A DNA stretch of 30,994 nt from a virus. Position numbers and translations under genes: made by a program. Under the pieces are notes generated by a model. It was not told where the DNA came from. It did not search any database and was given only the letters and a program-made list of their open reading frames with translations. Below, piece after piece: positions 1 to 9,513 of this stretch (its first letter is position 1; every line of letters starts with the position of its first letter). Location: IMG/VR virus record IMGVR_UViG_3300032116_000903, positions 1 through 30,994 of that record; one strand, given 5' to 3'.

Positions 1-1810
1 TAATGCCACTATTTACCGTTACTGGGCCAGCACTTAAACCATTATTTGTTGATGCAATTGTGTAGTTCTCAGCGATGGTATTTGCGTTTAACATTATACC
101 ATTTGTAGCAACTAATGCAGTAGATTGCAGCTCACCTGTACTGGGCTTGTACAGCAGCTTGGCATTGCCTGTATAAATTGTACTGGCTGTACCGCTTGTG
201 CTAGCCAAGAAAGCTGGGTATACGTTTGTTGATGTTGATGTGTCGTTGCTGATTGTTACTCCAGCAGCAACCGTAGTAAACGACAGCGTTCCAGAACCAT
301 TGGTTACTAAAGCCTGACCGTTTGTTCCATCTGTTGTTGGCAAATTAACAGCAGTAAGAAATGACGTTAGGTTGCTATCGTATGCTTGGACGCTCACGCC
401 AATTGCGGCAGACTTTAGTATCGTTGCGTCTGCTGGCTCAAAGCTAGCTGATGAGTATGTGCTGTCTTTGATGAGCTTACCTGTTGTGCCATCAAACGCA
501 GCAAATCGGTCATTGACTGCGGATGCTGGGCCGGTAACGTCACCGGAGCCAGTACCGGATGCGCCTTGCTGGGCAAGAATATCCCAGTATGTTGTGTTGG
601 TAGGCAGGTTGCCGGTTGATGCCAGCTTACAGATATAGCTTGAGCCGTTGTAGCTGACTGCGTCATCGACTACATAGGATGTGCCGCCAGCATAAGTACC
701 TAGCCAGTTCATGCCCACCGGGCCAGTTGCCCCTGTTGCCCCGGTTGCTCCGGTTGCCCCCGTGGCCCCGGTTGGGATTCCAAGGGTCAGGGTATAGGTT
801 CCAGAGTTGTAAGACGCTGTTGCGCTAGACCCGGCCGAGAGCGTCGTAGCTGTGGCCGTAAAGTTTGTGGCTAGGTTAATCGATGCATCACGGGCAGCCT
901 CGGCTGCTGTCTGAGCAGCTTCTGCATTTGTCTCAGCCGTCTCAGCGTTTGTCTCAGCCGTCTGTGCATTTGTCGCTGCGGTGCTAGCGGTAGAGGCAGA
1001 GCTTGCCGCATTGCTTGCGCTGGTGCTGGCAGATGATGCGCTGCTGGCCGCATTGGTCGCAGAGGTTGATGCGTTAGATGCCGAGGTGCTGGCGTTAGAG
1101 GCTGACGTTGAGGCGGCAGATGCGCTGGCAGCAGCTGCTGTAGCTGAAGCCCCGGCAGATGCGTTATCTACAATCAGATCCCACTTGGCAGAATCGGTGT
1201 TAGTAGAGATAGGCTGCGATCCGCTAGACGTATGCGAGGTATTGGCATAGTAGATGTTGCCGTTGCTGGTGTCTTTGACAATGTCGCGTTTATTGTAGGA
1301 AGTTGTAGCTGCCCAATTGCCACGGTTATCGCCAATTGTTTCGCCGGTTGTTGGGTTTCCATTGACATCAAAAGCAAGAACTTTATTAGCCCGTACAGTA
1401 GACCGTGGCAGGGTCATGTTGATTGAGGTTGGGTCAGTCTGCGGAGCCTTCAGGGATCGGTCTGCGGCCTCGGCATTCTGCTGGGCAAAGATGGTCAAGC
1501 TGTCGAGCTCATCGTTAATCGTATTGGCAAACAGGTCACCGCCCGTCACAAAGTCTGATGTACGCTGAATCGCCCGGTCGCCAACGATAGCTATCTGTGT
1601 AGCACCAGTTGGTGTTGCAGTCAGGGTGACGTAGCCGGTGCCGTTGCTGTTGATGGTGACCGTGTAGTCTGTGGTCAGCGTCAGCAGGGTATCGTCCTTG
1701 TACACAGAGATATCTGTGTTAGCCAGAATCTCAAATGTAAATGAGTATGGCCCGGTGCCAGAGGCGGCGAGCACTACTCGACGGGTGACGTTAGAAATAG
1801 GAACCGGCAT
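1..1810 (-). CDS. Tail fibre protein, T7 gp17-like N-terminus (3' end off the window)
   Basis: Receptor-binding fibre of the virion. The frame opens at the ATG at 1810-1808 and stays open to base 1, giving at least 603 residues with the C-terminus missing. The first ~110 residues resemble the N-terminal anchoring domain of T7-type fibres: beta-rich, with a segment like DFVTGGDLFANTINDELD and then FAQQ, near residues 85-115. An Ala/Ser/Thr/Asn-rich stretch follows (repeats of ASTSASNA and TAETNAE, about residues 215-310), likely an extended trimeric shaft. A short collagen-like run of GAT triplets lies near residues 345-360. The rest is beta-rich and repetitive. It is the last gene of the leftward structural operon, after the ejection proteins. 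The T7-like anchor is clear; the distal part shows no enzymatic domain I can name. Confidence 0.85.
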   Translation of the reverse strand, partial: MPVPISNVTRRVVLAASGTGPYSFTFEILANTDISVYKDDTLLTLTTDYTVTINSNGTGYVTLTATPTGATQIAIVGDRAIQRTSDFVTGGDLFANTINDELDSLTIFAQQNAEAADRSLKAPQTDPTSINMTLPRSTVRANKVLAFDVNGNPTTGETIGDNRGNWAATTSYNKRDIVKDTSNGNIYYANTSHTSSGSQPISTNTDSAKWDLIVDNASAGASATAAAASASAASTSASNASTSASNASTSATNAASSASSASTSASNAASSASTASTAATNAQTAETNAETAETNAEAAQTAAEAARDASINLATNFTATATTLSAGSSATASYNSGTYTLTLGIPTGATGATGATGATGATGPVGMNWLGTYAGGTSYVVDDAVSYNGSSYICKLASTGNLPTNTTYWDILAQQGASGTGSGDVTGPASAVNDRFAAFDGTTGKLIKDSTYSSASFEPADATILKSAAIGVSVQAYDSNLTSFLTAVNLPTTDGTNGQALVTNGSGTLSFTTVAAGVTISNDTSTSTNVYPAFLASTSGTASTIYTGNAKLLYKPSTGELQSTALVATNGIMLNANTIAENYTIASTNNGLSAGPVTVNSGI

Positions 1811-1848
1811 AGCTCATCCTTTCAATACGGAATCTAGTGGTTATTCCA

Positions 1849-4800
1849 TTAATCTTCTATAGGCTCGCGCTTTTGCTGCATATATTTCTGCTCTGCGCGG
1901 AACTGGTTTTTCTTCACGTTCTTTGCCAGGTCTGGATACTTGGCCTGGAACCCAGGATTTTCAAATGCGGCTTTCTTAAAATCCTCTTTAACTTGAGATA
2001 GCCGATTGATCGGAGATTGATATTTCATCTGGGCTATCTCATCGCTTGTGGTTGGTGAGAATAAGATATCTCCAACAGCCTGCTTGTATGTCTTGCCGCC
2101 AACCGTGACTTTGTTCATGGTCAGGATCAAGTCAGAGTACTCGGCATCATTGAGCTTGATATTGGATATCGTCCGCTCTGGGATAGAGATGGGTTGCTTG
2201 CCAGACCGCCTAGCCAGGTCGACTATCTTTTTGTCGATGTTGTCCAGGTCTGCCTCTTTGCGATAAAACGGCATGATCCAGTACATGGGGCCGACCTCTC
2301 CCACCTTAACTTCTTCTCCCCATATGTTCCTGGTTGGAGCCTGGCCCTCGCTAAGTAATGGTGTCTTGGCTGCCCAGGTTCGATATAGAAAATCAAAATA
2401 TCTTTCGTCTGCTGGCAAGCTTGGGTCAACCCTGACCTGGCGTTGCGTTGGATCTATTGTGGTTTCAATCTGGCGAATCAATGCACCACCCGGTGTCGGC
2501 ACAGGAACAATACCGCCGGGGAAGTTTTGAGCTATGCCGCCAAAAAACTTATTGGCCGCAGCTGATGCACGCTCGCCTGTCGGGTCGCGCTTGAGTTCCT
2601 CAATCATGCTGGTAAGGTTTGCCATGCCAGACATGAACGGCAGCTCGCCAATATATTTAAATGGCAATAGCGCAGAATAAAGTAATAAATCAGTCCAGTC
2701 AGAATCATCGTCTTTGGCGTAGACAGAGCCAACCTCGGCAAGGGTTGCGGCCATGCCCATTAACCCACCAAGCGGTTCTAGTCCAGCATACGAACGATAT
2801 ACGCCATCTCCAAAATTAACAGAAAACGGCTGCCAGCCAGGATTGGTTTGGCGCAAGAATTCCTTGCGCTTTGGATCTGTTGGGCCAGCTCCGGTAATTG
2901 TTCCGTCTAGAGCAAGGTAATAAACAAAACCCATAAATGAACTGCCCATTGACATCTTGCCTAGTGCCATCTGACGGCGTGCGCCACCAGCCGCAAGTTC
3001 TGCCCTAACATCAGACATAACCGGCGCAAACGGAGTGCGCTTAAATAGTTCCTTCTCGACGTTGACTATGGTCTTAACGAATGGAGCCAGTACGGTTCCG
3101 ACCGGGCCAAGTCGGTTACGCACCATCAGCATGGTATTGCCAATCTGGCCCATGTCACTTTGAAGCGCAGCCTCTTTGACAGAATCGTCTACTCGCTGAA
3201 GAATTTTTGGGTCAGGATTTGTGATCTGCATGACCATGCCATCTAATGCTTGGTCAACCGGAACGCCGTTATCAATAGCCATCATTGCCTGTCTGGCAGC
3301 CAACCTCCTGGTTTCCATTTGTGCGACTACTGCTTTAGAAAACTCATCACCAGCTAGCATGGCTCTAAACGGTAAGCGGATAGCTTTGCCCATAAAGTCT
3401 ACGGCCTGGGCTGTTGGCGTGTTTGGATCTGCAAACAGTCGAGCAGATAGCGCAGGCATTGGAACCTTGTCTGCGTCTTTGCCGGCATACTGCGGGGTGT
3501 CGGTTTTAAATGCCCTGATACCGGCCTTAAGAGCCTTTGGAACAGCCAAGAAAAAATTAGCAAATTCAATTGCGGCCTCTGCCGCGTAAACCCTGTCAGA
3601 GCTTTTTGAACCAAACACAATTTCAATTGGCTTATCTATAGCCCTGCCAGCGGTAACAGCAAACGTCGTATCAAATCCCCTGGTCAGGTTCATAATTATG
3701 TTGCCATACAGGTTGCGCTCAATTGTTGCTGGCGAATACATGATCGAGCTGGTATACATCTCCTTCCAGATTGACCCGAGATTCTTCCAGGCACCACCTG
3801 CCATCTGCACAAACCTGGCACGCTCTTCCATGCTTAGAGTTTCGTAAGCCTCGGCCATTTGCTTGAGGTTTAATCTGCCGCCGTTTTCGTTAAGCAGCGT
3901 ATTGATTGCAGCTGGATCGCCAATGCCGGTTGTGCCATCGACCGGCAGACGGAAAGACCGCAGCGCACGGGCTATCTCTGTCTGGGCTGCCTTCACTCTC
4001 ATCTGAATAGCAGCGTGGGTGGCAAGCTGATTGCGGAACTCTAAGAGCAGCGCATCATCTTCTTTATTCGGGCCAAGATCCTTTACCCGCTTGGCAAGGT
4101 CATCAAGCTTTGATGCCGAGCGCACCAAGAGCTCGCGAGCCGCGAGCATCTGCTCTGCGTTAAATGTCGTGCCAATCCCAGCCTTGATCATCTCCGGCAT
4201 AATGTTTAGCCGGGCAGCCATGTCTTTAACTGCCTCATCACTAAGCACGCCACGCTTGGCAACGTCGGTCTCTTTGGCGAACACCTGACTTACCGCATCA
4301 ATAGCCTTGTCGATATCCTCCGGGCCTTGGATGTAGTTGAAGTTGAAATCAACTCCGACCGCAGGAGCGTCCGCACCGGATAAAAACTTAACCGCCTGCA
4401 CAGGGGTGGCGGTTTCAATCACCAGCTGGTTTGGAGGCGTAGCGGCCTGGACTACATTCTGGGTATCGACCACAGGTGTTGTGGTCTGGATATCTCCGGT
4501 GGTGGTGACATTGATTGGGTTATCGATCTGGTTAGCCGGCGGGGTTACCGGCTGGTCTGCTTTGGGCTTTTTGCTTGGCGTAAGCAGGCCAGGCTTTTTT
4601 GCCTTCTCTAGCTCGGCTGCGCTTTTGATCACCTGCTCTTGCAGCTCGGCACCAGTTGCTACGGATTCGGGAATCTTGCGGACGGGTTTGACACCGGCTT
4701 TGATAATCTGAATTACAGAGCCGGCAATCTCTACCGGCTCGGTCTGCGGCTCTCCTGCCTGTGGTGGCTGGATCTCTGTAAAGTCCAGCTCCGGCTGGTT

Positions 4801-4860
4801 GGCCTGCTCGATAGACTTAGCAAGGGTATCAAGCCGGGTGTCAATGTCCTTGATTGCCAT
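1849..4860 (-). CDS. Large internal virion (DNA-ejection) protein, 1003 aa
   Basis: Probable internal core/ejection protein, equivalent in position to T7 gp16: a very long gene just upstream of the fibre in the structural operon. The N-terminal ~200 residues are Pro/Thr/Gln-rich and low complexity. The middle is long and helical, and a conserved-looking stretch around residue 375 (YSPATIERNLYGN) precedes a region with hydrophobic, amphipathic segments (about residues 590-740). The C-terminus is charged. The middle-to-C-terminal part recalls the 'large polyvalent protein' associated domains seen in phage ejection proteins; that is recollection, not a search. I see no lysozyme or transglycosylase motif. 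Its ATG overlaps the stop of the tiny upstream gene (TAATG). Confidence 0.7.
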   Translation of the reverse strand: MAIKDIDTRLDTLAKSIEQANQPELDFTEIQPPQAGEPQTEPVEIAGSVIQIIKAGVKPVRKIPESVATGAELQEQVIKSAAELEKAKKPGLLTPSKKPKADQPVTPPANQIDNPINVTTTGDIQTTTPVVDTQNVVQAATPPNQLVIETATPVQAVKFLSGADAPAVGVDFNFNYIQGPEDIDKAIDAVSQVFAKETDVAKRGVLSDEAVKDMAARLNIMPEMIKAGIGTTFNAEQMLAARELLVRSASKLDDLAKRVKDLGPNKEDDALLLEFRNQLATHAAIQMRVKAAQTEIARALRSFRLPVDGTTGIGDPAAINTLLNENGGRLNLKQMAEAYETLSMEERARFVQMAGGAWKNLGSIWKEMYTSSIMYSPATIERNLYGNIIMNLTRGFDTTFAVTAGRAIDKPIEIVFGSKSSDRVYAAEAAIEFANFFLAVPKALKAGIRAFKTDTPQYAGKDADKVPMPALSARLFADPNTPTAQAVDFMGKAIRLPFRAMLAGDEFSKAVVAQMETRRLAARQAMMAIDNGVPVDQALDGMVMQITNPDPKILQRVDDSVKEAALQSDMGQIGNTMLMVRNRLGPVGTVLAPFVKTIVNVEKELFKRTPFAPVMSDVRAELAAGGARRQMALGKMSMGSSFMGFVYYLALDGTITGAGPTDPKRKEFLRQTNPGWQPFSVNFGDGVYRSYAGLEPLGGLMGMAATLAEVGSVYAKDDDSDWTDLLLYSALLPFKYIGELPFMSGMANLTSMIEELKRDPTGERASAAANKFFGGIAQNFPGGIVPVPTPGGALIRQIETTIDPTQRQVRVDPSLPADERYFDFLYRTWAAKTPLLSEGQAPTRNIWGEEVKVGEVGPMYWIMPFYRKEADLDNIDKKIVDLARRSGKQPISIPERTISNIKLNDAEYSDLILTMNKVTVGGKTYKQAVGDILFSPTTSDEIAQMKYQSPINRLSQVKEDFKKAAFENPGFQAKYPDLAKNVKKNQFRAEQKYMQQKREPIED

Positions 4861-5039
4861 TATCCAATTCCTTTGTTCATTGCGGCCAGGTCGGCAACAT
4901 TGATGGCCGGGCCTTGCACGGTCGGATCTTCACCGGCTGCCCACCAGTTCGGGAACTCAATGCCGTCTTGCATGAATTCCTGTGCTCGCGGAAATTGCTG
5001 AAGAAAGTCTTCTTCGGTAAGTTTGACCTCGTTAATCAT
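4860..5039 (-). CDS. Small hypothetical protein between ejection-protein genes, 59 aa
   Basis: Starts at the ATG at 5039-5037, which overlaps the TGA of the upstream 756-aa gene (ATGA), and its TAA shares a base with the ATG of the 1003-aa gene (TAATG). Both junctions argue that it is translated by coupling. The product is acidic, with the segments LTEEDFLQQFPRAQ and FPNWWAAGEDP, and has no membrane segment or recognised domain. Its position inside the ejection-protein cluster suggests a minor virion or assembly protein, but function is unknown. Confidence 0.7.
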   Translation of the reverse strand: MINEVKLTEEDFLQQFPRAQEFMQDGIEFPNWWAAGEDPTVQGPAINVADLAAMNKGIG

Positions 5040-7306
5040 TGCGCCGCCCTTTCGGTAATCTGCTCACCAGTTTCAATAATCGATGGCCGTTCCTGGCCCT
5101 CGGTCTTGAGCATCATAGCCTCTCTCTTTTGGCGGGGGATGGTTACCTGGTCGCCAAGCTTGGGGTCGTACTGCACAAAAAATCCCTTGGAATCCTGTGC
5201 CGCCATAGATTCTTTGCGGGTCATGGCCTTGTTCTTTAGGCCAACAATCACGCCATCCATGCCAGCCGGCTGGGCATCCATCGGACGGAAGTCATAGGCA
5301 TCCCCGTCAATGACCCGGTAAGTTTTGCCGGTGGCCTCATCAAACACGCTGGCCGGCAGACCTTTCTTGCTGCTGAATGCCATTGCCACGTTTTGCCCTT
5401 CGTCCAGCCATTGGCGCATCTGAATCCAATTTGAATGTGGATTTTCAACATCCACGCTTAGGCCGTTCTGGCCGGCTTTTTGAGACAGGCCGGTCGAGCT
5501 GTAGGTGTAGTGGTGGTTGGGCGCAACCGGGCGGTACTTCATCTTGGTGTAGTCGTAGAACAGAACATCTGGGTGCGATTCGATGATCGACTTATAGACC
5601 TTCGGGTCGATGTCCGACAGTACGTTTAGACGGATTGCCAGGGCGTTGCCATTTTTGGCAGCTGCCTTTTTCAGCGAAATGATTTCATCGTTGAGCTTGA
5701 TGGCAAAAGCCTCTGGCTCGCGGAACATGGCCTGGGTCATCCTAAAGCTCCGCAGGCGGGTTCCCTTCATGGCCTCTAGGTCTGCGCCACCGCCGTAGGC
5801 AAAGTAGCCGCCAGAGGTCTTTCCGAGGCATTCCTGGGCGCAGCTGGCAGAGTTCGGGCAGGTGCTGAATTTTCCCACCTTAAATGCCGGGGAGATAGCC
5901 AGGCCGGCACTTTCGATATTGCGACCATCCGGCAGCTCGATTGGCGTGCCGCCCTCCACCCCGGTCTCGGTCTTGAGCAGCTTGCCGTTTGTCGTAAGCA
6001 GCCTCTTGGCACCGCCATCCTTTGCTGTGCCAAGGATCGGAGCTAGCCGCTGGTCGGCCATCATGGCTGCGCTCTTTAGGTTGGCAGGGTCTAGCTTATT
6101 GACCCAGGCCATAGCGTCATCAAACGCCCTGGTGAAATTTTGGGTGGACGGCTCAAACGGGAACGGCTGGGCAATCAGGTCTTTGAATGCCTGGTCGGAA
6201 TATATCTGCCCCTTGGGCGTAACGTCGGAGACGTACTGCTTGAGCTCCTTTTGCTGCTTGCCGGTCAGCTTGGTGCCAGTCTCTTTTTCAATTGCCTGGA
6301 TCATCTTGGTCGGAGACATATTGGCTGCAACACCGTCGGAAACAATTCTCTGGGCTACAGACAGTCGTTGCGGGTCGATATTGCTTAACGCCATCTCTGG
6401 AGCGTTTGCGCCTTTGATGGTGATTGCGCCAACCGGGGGCGTGCTCGTCATCTGCTGCGCTATTTCCTTAACCGCTCTAGACGTAACCTTGGCGGCCTTA
6501 ACCGCCAGAATTGGGTCGGCAAGAAAGCCGCCGGCAAACTCACCGCCAGCCGCTGCCTTCTCGCGCAATGCCCGGTCGGCAGTAGCCCCTTCAGGAATTG
6601 TTGGCGGTAGGATGCCGCTGCGCTCGATGTCTTCGGATGTCGGCAACAGGGTCTCAGAATCAAAAGCTTGGGCTGCCCGGCCAAGACGATCCATAAATGT
6701 GCCGCCCTGGCGATCCATAGCAAAGCGGCCAATGAAGTCAAAGAATTGTTCTACATCGCCACCAAACCCTAGCGTACCCTTGACACCACCGCGGGCAATA
6801 CCGGCCAGGCCATCAACGACAACCTTGCCCATCTGTGCCGGGCTCATGCTCTGTGCATCAGCTGGCAATGTCATGCCGCCCTGGGCGACGAACTCGTCAA
6901 CAATCGACGGCTGGCCCTCGACATCCTCTGGCATTGTTGGCTGTCCGACACCGCGGATGTTGATCCGCAGCGGTGGCTCATCTGACGGCAGCCGTCTTTC
7001 TGTAACGACAACACTTGGAAGCACACCGCCAACAGCTGGTGCCGTGCCGCCGCCGGGAAGAATTGCTGCAGCCGGAGCGTCAGTCATTGTGGTCGGGCCA
7101 GACGCAACCTGGATGGATGGGCCGACACCGATTAACCGGCCATCATCCCCTTTGAGAAACACGCCAGCAAAGCCATCGTCATCTGTAATCGTAACCAGGT
7201 CTGGATCACCAGCAGCTGCGCGTTGAAGATATCCGTCCCTGACACCGGGAATGGACATCATGTCATCAAAAAAATAAATGTCATCGACACGGCTAAATTT
7301 AATCAT
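5036..7306 (-). CDS. Virion-region protein with C-terminal Cys-motif phage domain, 756 aa
   Basis: Two-part protein in the ejection-protein cluster. Residues 1-~440 are low in motifs: Pro/Gly/Ala-rich linkers and a helical stretch (about 290-350) with a KETGTKLTGKQQKELKQ-type segment. From about 450 to 700 it matches, by eye, a phage protein family of unknown function. The signature is C483-x5-C489-x3-C493 (TCPNSASCAQEC), followed by IRLNVLSDID (about 558-567) and LFYDYTK (about 582-588). Relatives are usually free-standing. The Cys cluster could bind metal or an Fe-S cluster; that is inference. The start shares ATGA with the upstream gene. The function of the domain in a particle is unknown; it may be ejected into the cell. 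Confidence 0.7.
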   Translation of the reverse strand: MIKFSRVDDIYFFDDMMSIPGVRDGYLQRAAAGDPDLVTITDDDGFAGVFLKGDDGRLIGVGPSIQVASGPTTMTDAPAAAILPGGGTAPAVGGVLPSVVVTERRLPSDEPPLRINIRGVGQPTMPEDVEGQPSIVDEFVAQGGMTLPADAQSMSPAQMGKVVVDGLAGIARGGVKGTLGFGGDVEQFFDFIGRFAMDRQGGTFMDRLGRAAQAFDSETLLPTSEDIERSGILPPTIPEGATADRALREKAAAGGEFAGGFLADPILAVKAAKVTSRAVKEIAQQMTSTPPVGAITIKGANAPEMALSNIDPQRLSVAQRIVSDGVAANMSPTKMIQAIEKETGTKLTGKQQKELKQYVSDVTPKGQIYSDQAFKDLIAQPFPFEPSTQNFTRAFDDAMAWVNKLDPANLKSAAMMADQRLAPILGTAKDGGAKRLLTTNGKLLKTETGVEGGTPIELPDGRNIESAGLAISPAFKVGKFSTCPNSASCAQECLGKTSGGYFAYGGGADLEAMKGTRLRSFRMTQAMFREPEAFAIKLNDEIISLKKAAAKNGNALAIRLNVLSDIDPKVYKSIIESHPDVLFYDYTKMKYRPVAPNHHYTYSSTGLSQKAGQNGLSVDVENPHSNWIQMRQWLDEGQNVAMAFSSKKGLPASVFDEATGKTYRVIDGDAYDFRPMDAQPAGMDGVIVGLKNKAMTRKESMAAQDSKGFFVQYDPKLGDQVTIPRQKREAMMLKTEGQERPSIIETGEQITERAAQ

Positions 7307-8916
7307 CGTGCGCCTCCACCGCCTTTTTTGATGTTCTCTCTATATCTGGTGACCGCTGATCTAGCCGAAGATATATCTTCAGCTTTGGGTGGTTTTTTCC
7401 TTTTCATTGCCGCAGCAAAAGCTGCGTTAACGGCAGCGTCGTCCATTAGGTCAACTCCAGTTAACTCTGGAATAAACATGGCAGCTGTGTTTTTTGATTC
7501 GACCGCAACCTTATCAAAGATTGGAGCCATGCTTCCTTTAAGTCCGTCGTTTAGTTCGTTTGCCTTTTGACGGATCATTGCGTCATTCGGAAACATACCT
7601 TTCTCGTCTGGCGTATTTCTGAATTTAATAAGCTCAAGCTTGGCGTTGTTAACTGCACTTACAGCAGCGGCCCGACCTTCGGCAGACGGAATCTCCGGTG
7701 GCAGGTTTGCATTTTGAATACCAACCGTTAGATCAAACATACGGTTAGATTCGTTCATTGCATCATTCGGATTGGCAATCTGCAGCGCAATGCTTTTGGT
7801 TGTTGCTTTGGTTAATCTGTTTCTGTTGGACACCAGTTCATCAACACTTAGCGCACCCCTGGCTGCCTTGCTGGTTAAATCAATTAGGACGCGGATGTCA
7901 TCCGTTGCCGCGCCGGACTGGTCGCTATTGATGTATTCGCGGATTGGTCTGAGCTTATTTGGATCTAGCGGCAATTGAGATAGCTCGCCATACAGCCTAG
8001 TCTGCTCTGCCGGGTCATTGCTATTAATGATCTTGCGAATGATTGGATCGGCCTGCAGATTGGCATTTGTGTATTGGAAATCAATTCCCTTTTTAATCAT
8101 GGCCGTGCGCTGCTCGATCATGTCGAACACGGCCTTGCGCTCGTCTATCCCCATGCGCTGCCAGTACTGCGTATATCTGCCAGCCTGGTCAGTATTCAGT
8201 TTATTGATGGCCTCGGTAACCGTTCCGGTGGCAGCAAAATCTGGCGACATAAAGTACTGAGCCATGACATTGTTCCTGGCATTGTTTGCCATTTTGTCGA
8301 ACTCGCCATTTGGCCCCATGTACTTGTTGTAGCTACCTGGGTTTTGCAGAGCAACTCCAGAAATAATGTTTTTGTTTCTGTTTAAAAACTGGTTAAGCTC
8401 TTCTGGCTCCATTGTTTGCCAGGCATTTTCATATGACCTAGCAATAGATCTAATCGTCTCATCCGTTACCCTGTCGCGCTGAACCCCATATGCGTCTGTA
8501 ATTAACTTGGAGCTCTTATTAAGTAATGCTTTGCCTTGTGTCCTAATAGACTGCATAAGACCGGCAGCCTGGTCTGGATCAAGCTTAAACAAGTCTACTG
8601 CGCTACCTTCTAGCGAGCGAACTCTTTTTTGTATTGCAGAAAAATCAGATAGTCGCCCGGTCGTTACCTCGATGTCTGTGGTTTCTATTTCCTTTGCAAC
8701 CATCGATTCCAAGTCTGCTCGGAGCTGGATTGCAAGAATCTTGTCTTCCTTGCTTTGCCGTTCCTTTGCCTCGCCAAAAGCAAACTGGGCGAGCTTATCT
8801 AACGACGCGCCAATGCCTTGCTGTAGGCTGGATTGAGCCGCAAGCGTGGGCAAGTTTGTAGTTGGAATCGATGAGGACAGAGCCCCGGATTCTTGGTATC
8901 GCGGTATACGGGCCAT
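7303..8916 (-). CDS. Internal virion (ejection) protein, 537 aa
   Basis: Mostly alpha-helical, hydrophilic protein without membrane segments or enzyme motifs, in the slot between a gp14-like and larger ejection proteins. That is where T7-like phages carry gp15-type core proteins. The N-terminus (ARIPRYQESGAL) resembles starts of other podophage internal proteins, followed by long coiled-coil-prone helices (AKERQSKEDKILAIQLRADLE, about residues 50-70). It ends with a Lys/Arg/Gly-rich tail. The stop overlaps the start of the downstream 756-aa gene (ATGA), and the upstream gene ends two bases before its ATG. Function is inferred from position and composition. Confidence 0.65.
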   Translation of the reverse strand: MARIPRYQESGALSSSIPTTNLPTLAAQSSLQQGIGASLDKLAQFAFGEAKERQSKEDKILAIQLRADLESMVAKEIETTDIEVTTGRLSDFSAIQKRVRSLEGSAVDLFKLDPDQAAGLMQSIRTQGKALLNKSSKLITDAYGVQRDRVTDETIRSIARSYENAWQTMEPEELNQFLNRNKNIISGVALQNPGSYNKYMGPNGEFDKMANNARNNVMAQYFMSPDFAATGTVTEAINKLNTDQAGRYTQYWQRMGIDERKAVFDMIEQRTAMIKKGIDFQYTNANLQADPIIRKIINSNDPAEQTRLYGELSQLPLDPNKLRPIREYINSDQSGAATDDIRVLIDLTSKAARGALSVDELVSNRNRLTKATTKSIALQIANPNDAMNESNRMFDLTVGIQNANLPPEIPSAEGRAAAVSAVNNAKLELIKFRNTPDEKGMFPNDAMIRQKANELNDGLKGSMAPIFDKVAVESKNTAAMFIPELTGVDLMDDAAVNAAFAAAMKRKKPPKAEDISSARSAVTRYRENIKKGGGGAR

Positions 8917-8918
8917 GA

Positions 8919-9512
8919 TTAAATTACCGTTCTTGTTTCTACCGGAGCTGGAAACAACCAGTTATAACTCGTTCTATCAAACCCGCCACCCTTGCCAGCT
9001 GTTGCTCCAGCCAACAACAACTTTGTGCCAGCCTCAAACGCGCCAGCCTGGCGAGCAGTTTTGGCAGCGGCAATGCCAGACTGCATTGCAATGTCGCCAG
9101 CTCTGAATGACGCATCAGAATCTGCCATGTATATCTGGAACTCGCGGCCAGCTGCTGTTTCGTTTGCCGCGCGCACAACATCTGGCGAGCCGCTAAACGG
9201 ATCAATGCCACCGGCAAATGCGCGAGCAGCTAGGGCCGACTGTGTGCGCTTTAGGTTTCTTAATGTCTCGTTTGCTTTTTGTTGGTACTGGATAGCCCTG
9301 CGGTCAAACTGTGTCTGCTCAAGCCGGCCCCTGAGTTCTAGCTGTTTAGCCTGGATCTGGCCCTGCTGGTATGAACTATAAGCAGAAAGCGTCGTTGCGG
9401 CCACAGCTGCAGCCGTAAACGGATCGTTGTGAATCTTGCTTGATCCAGGCGCATTGTGCGGATCGCCCAGCGGCAGATCATTTACCAATACATCAAATCT
9501 GCTCATTTTCAT
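8919..9512 (-). CDS. Internal virion protein, gp14-like, 197 aa
   Basis: Small Ala/Gln-rich helical protein directly after tail tube B, the position of T7 gp14. A short hydrophobic Ala-rich helix (AAAVAATTLSAYSSYQQGQ) is followed by a coiled-coil-like segment (QAKQLELRGRLEQTQFDRRAIQYQQKANE) and a Gly/Ala-rich region. This pattern is common in podophage proteins that are ejected first and form a channel. I placed the start at the ATG at 9512-9510 (MKMSRFD), just after the upstream TAA and preceded by a GGGGG run. The frame is open further upstream, but that would overlap tail tube B. The next internal ATG, at 9506, is also possible. Confidence 0.65.
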   Translation of the reverse strand: MKMSRFDVLVNDLPLGDPHNAPGSSKIHNDPFTAAAVAATTLSAYSSYQQGQIQAKQLELRGRLEQTQFDRRAIQYQQKANETLRNLKRTQSALAARAFAGGIDPFSGSPDVVRAANETAAGREFQIYMADSDASFRAGDIAMQSGIAAAKTARQAGAFEAGTKLLLAGATAGKGGGFDRTSYNWLFPAPVETRTVI

Positions 9513-9513
9513 G

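Noticed and set aside
850-1160. Short-period repeats in the fibre gene as a possible CRISPR array
   Set aside because: They encode an Ala/Ser/Thr/Asn shaft in an open frame; there are no equal repeats with unique spacers.
5862-7226. Long 454-codon open frame on the plus strand
   Set aside because: It lies wholly opposite the 756-aa virion-region gene, is Pro/Ser-rich without motifs, and breaks the overlapping operon. A shadow frame caused by codon bias.
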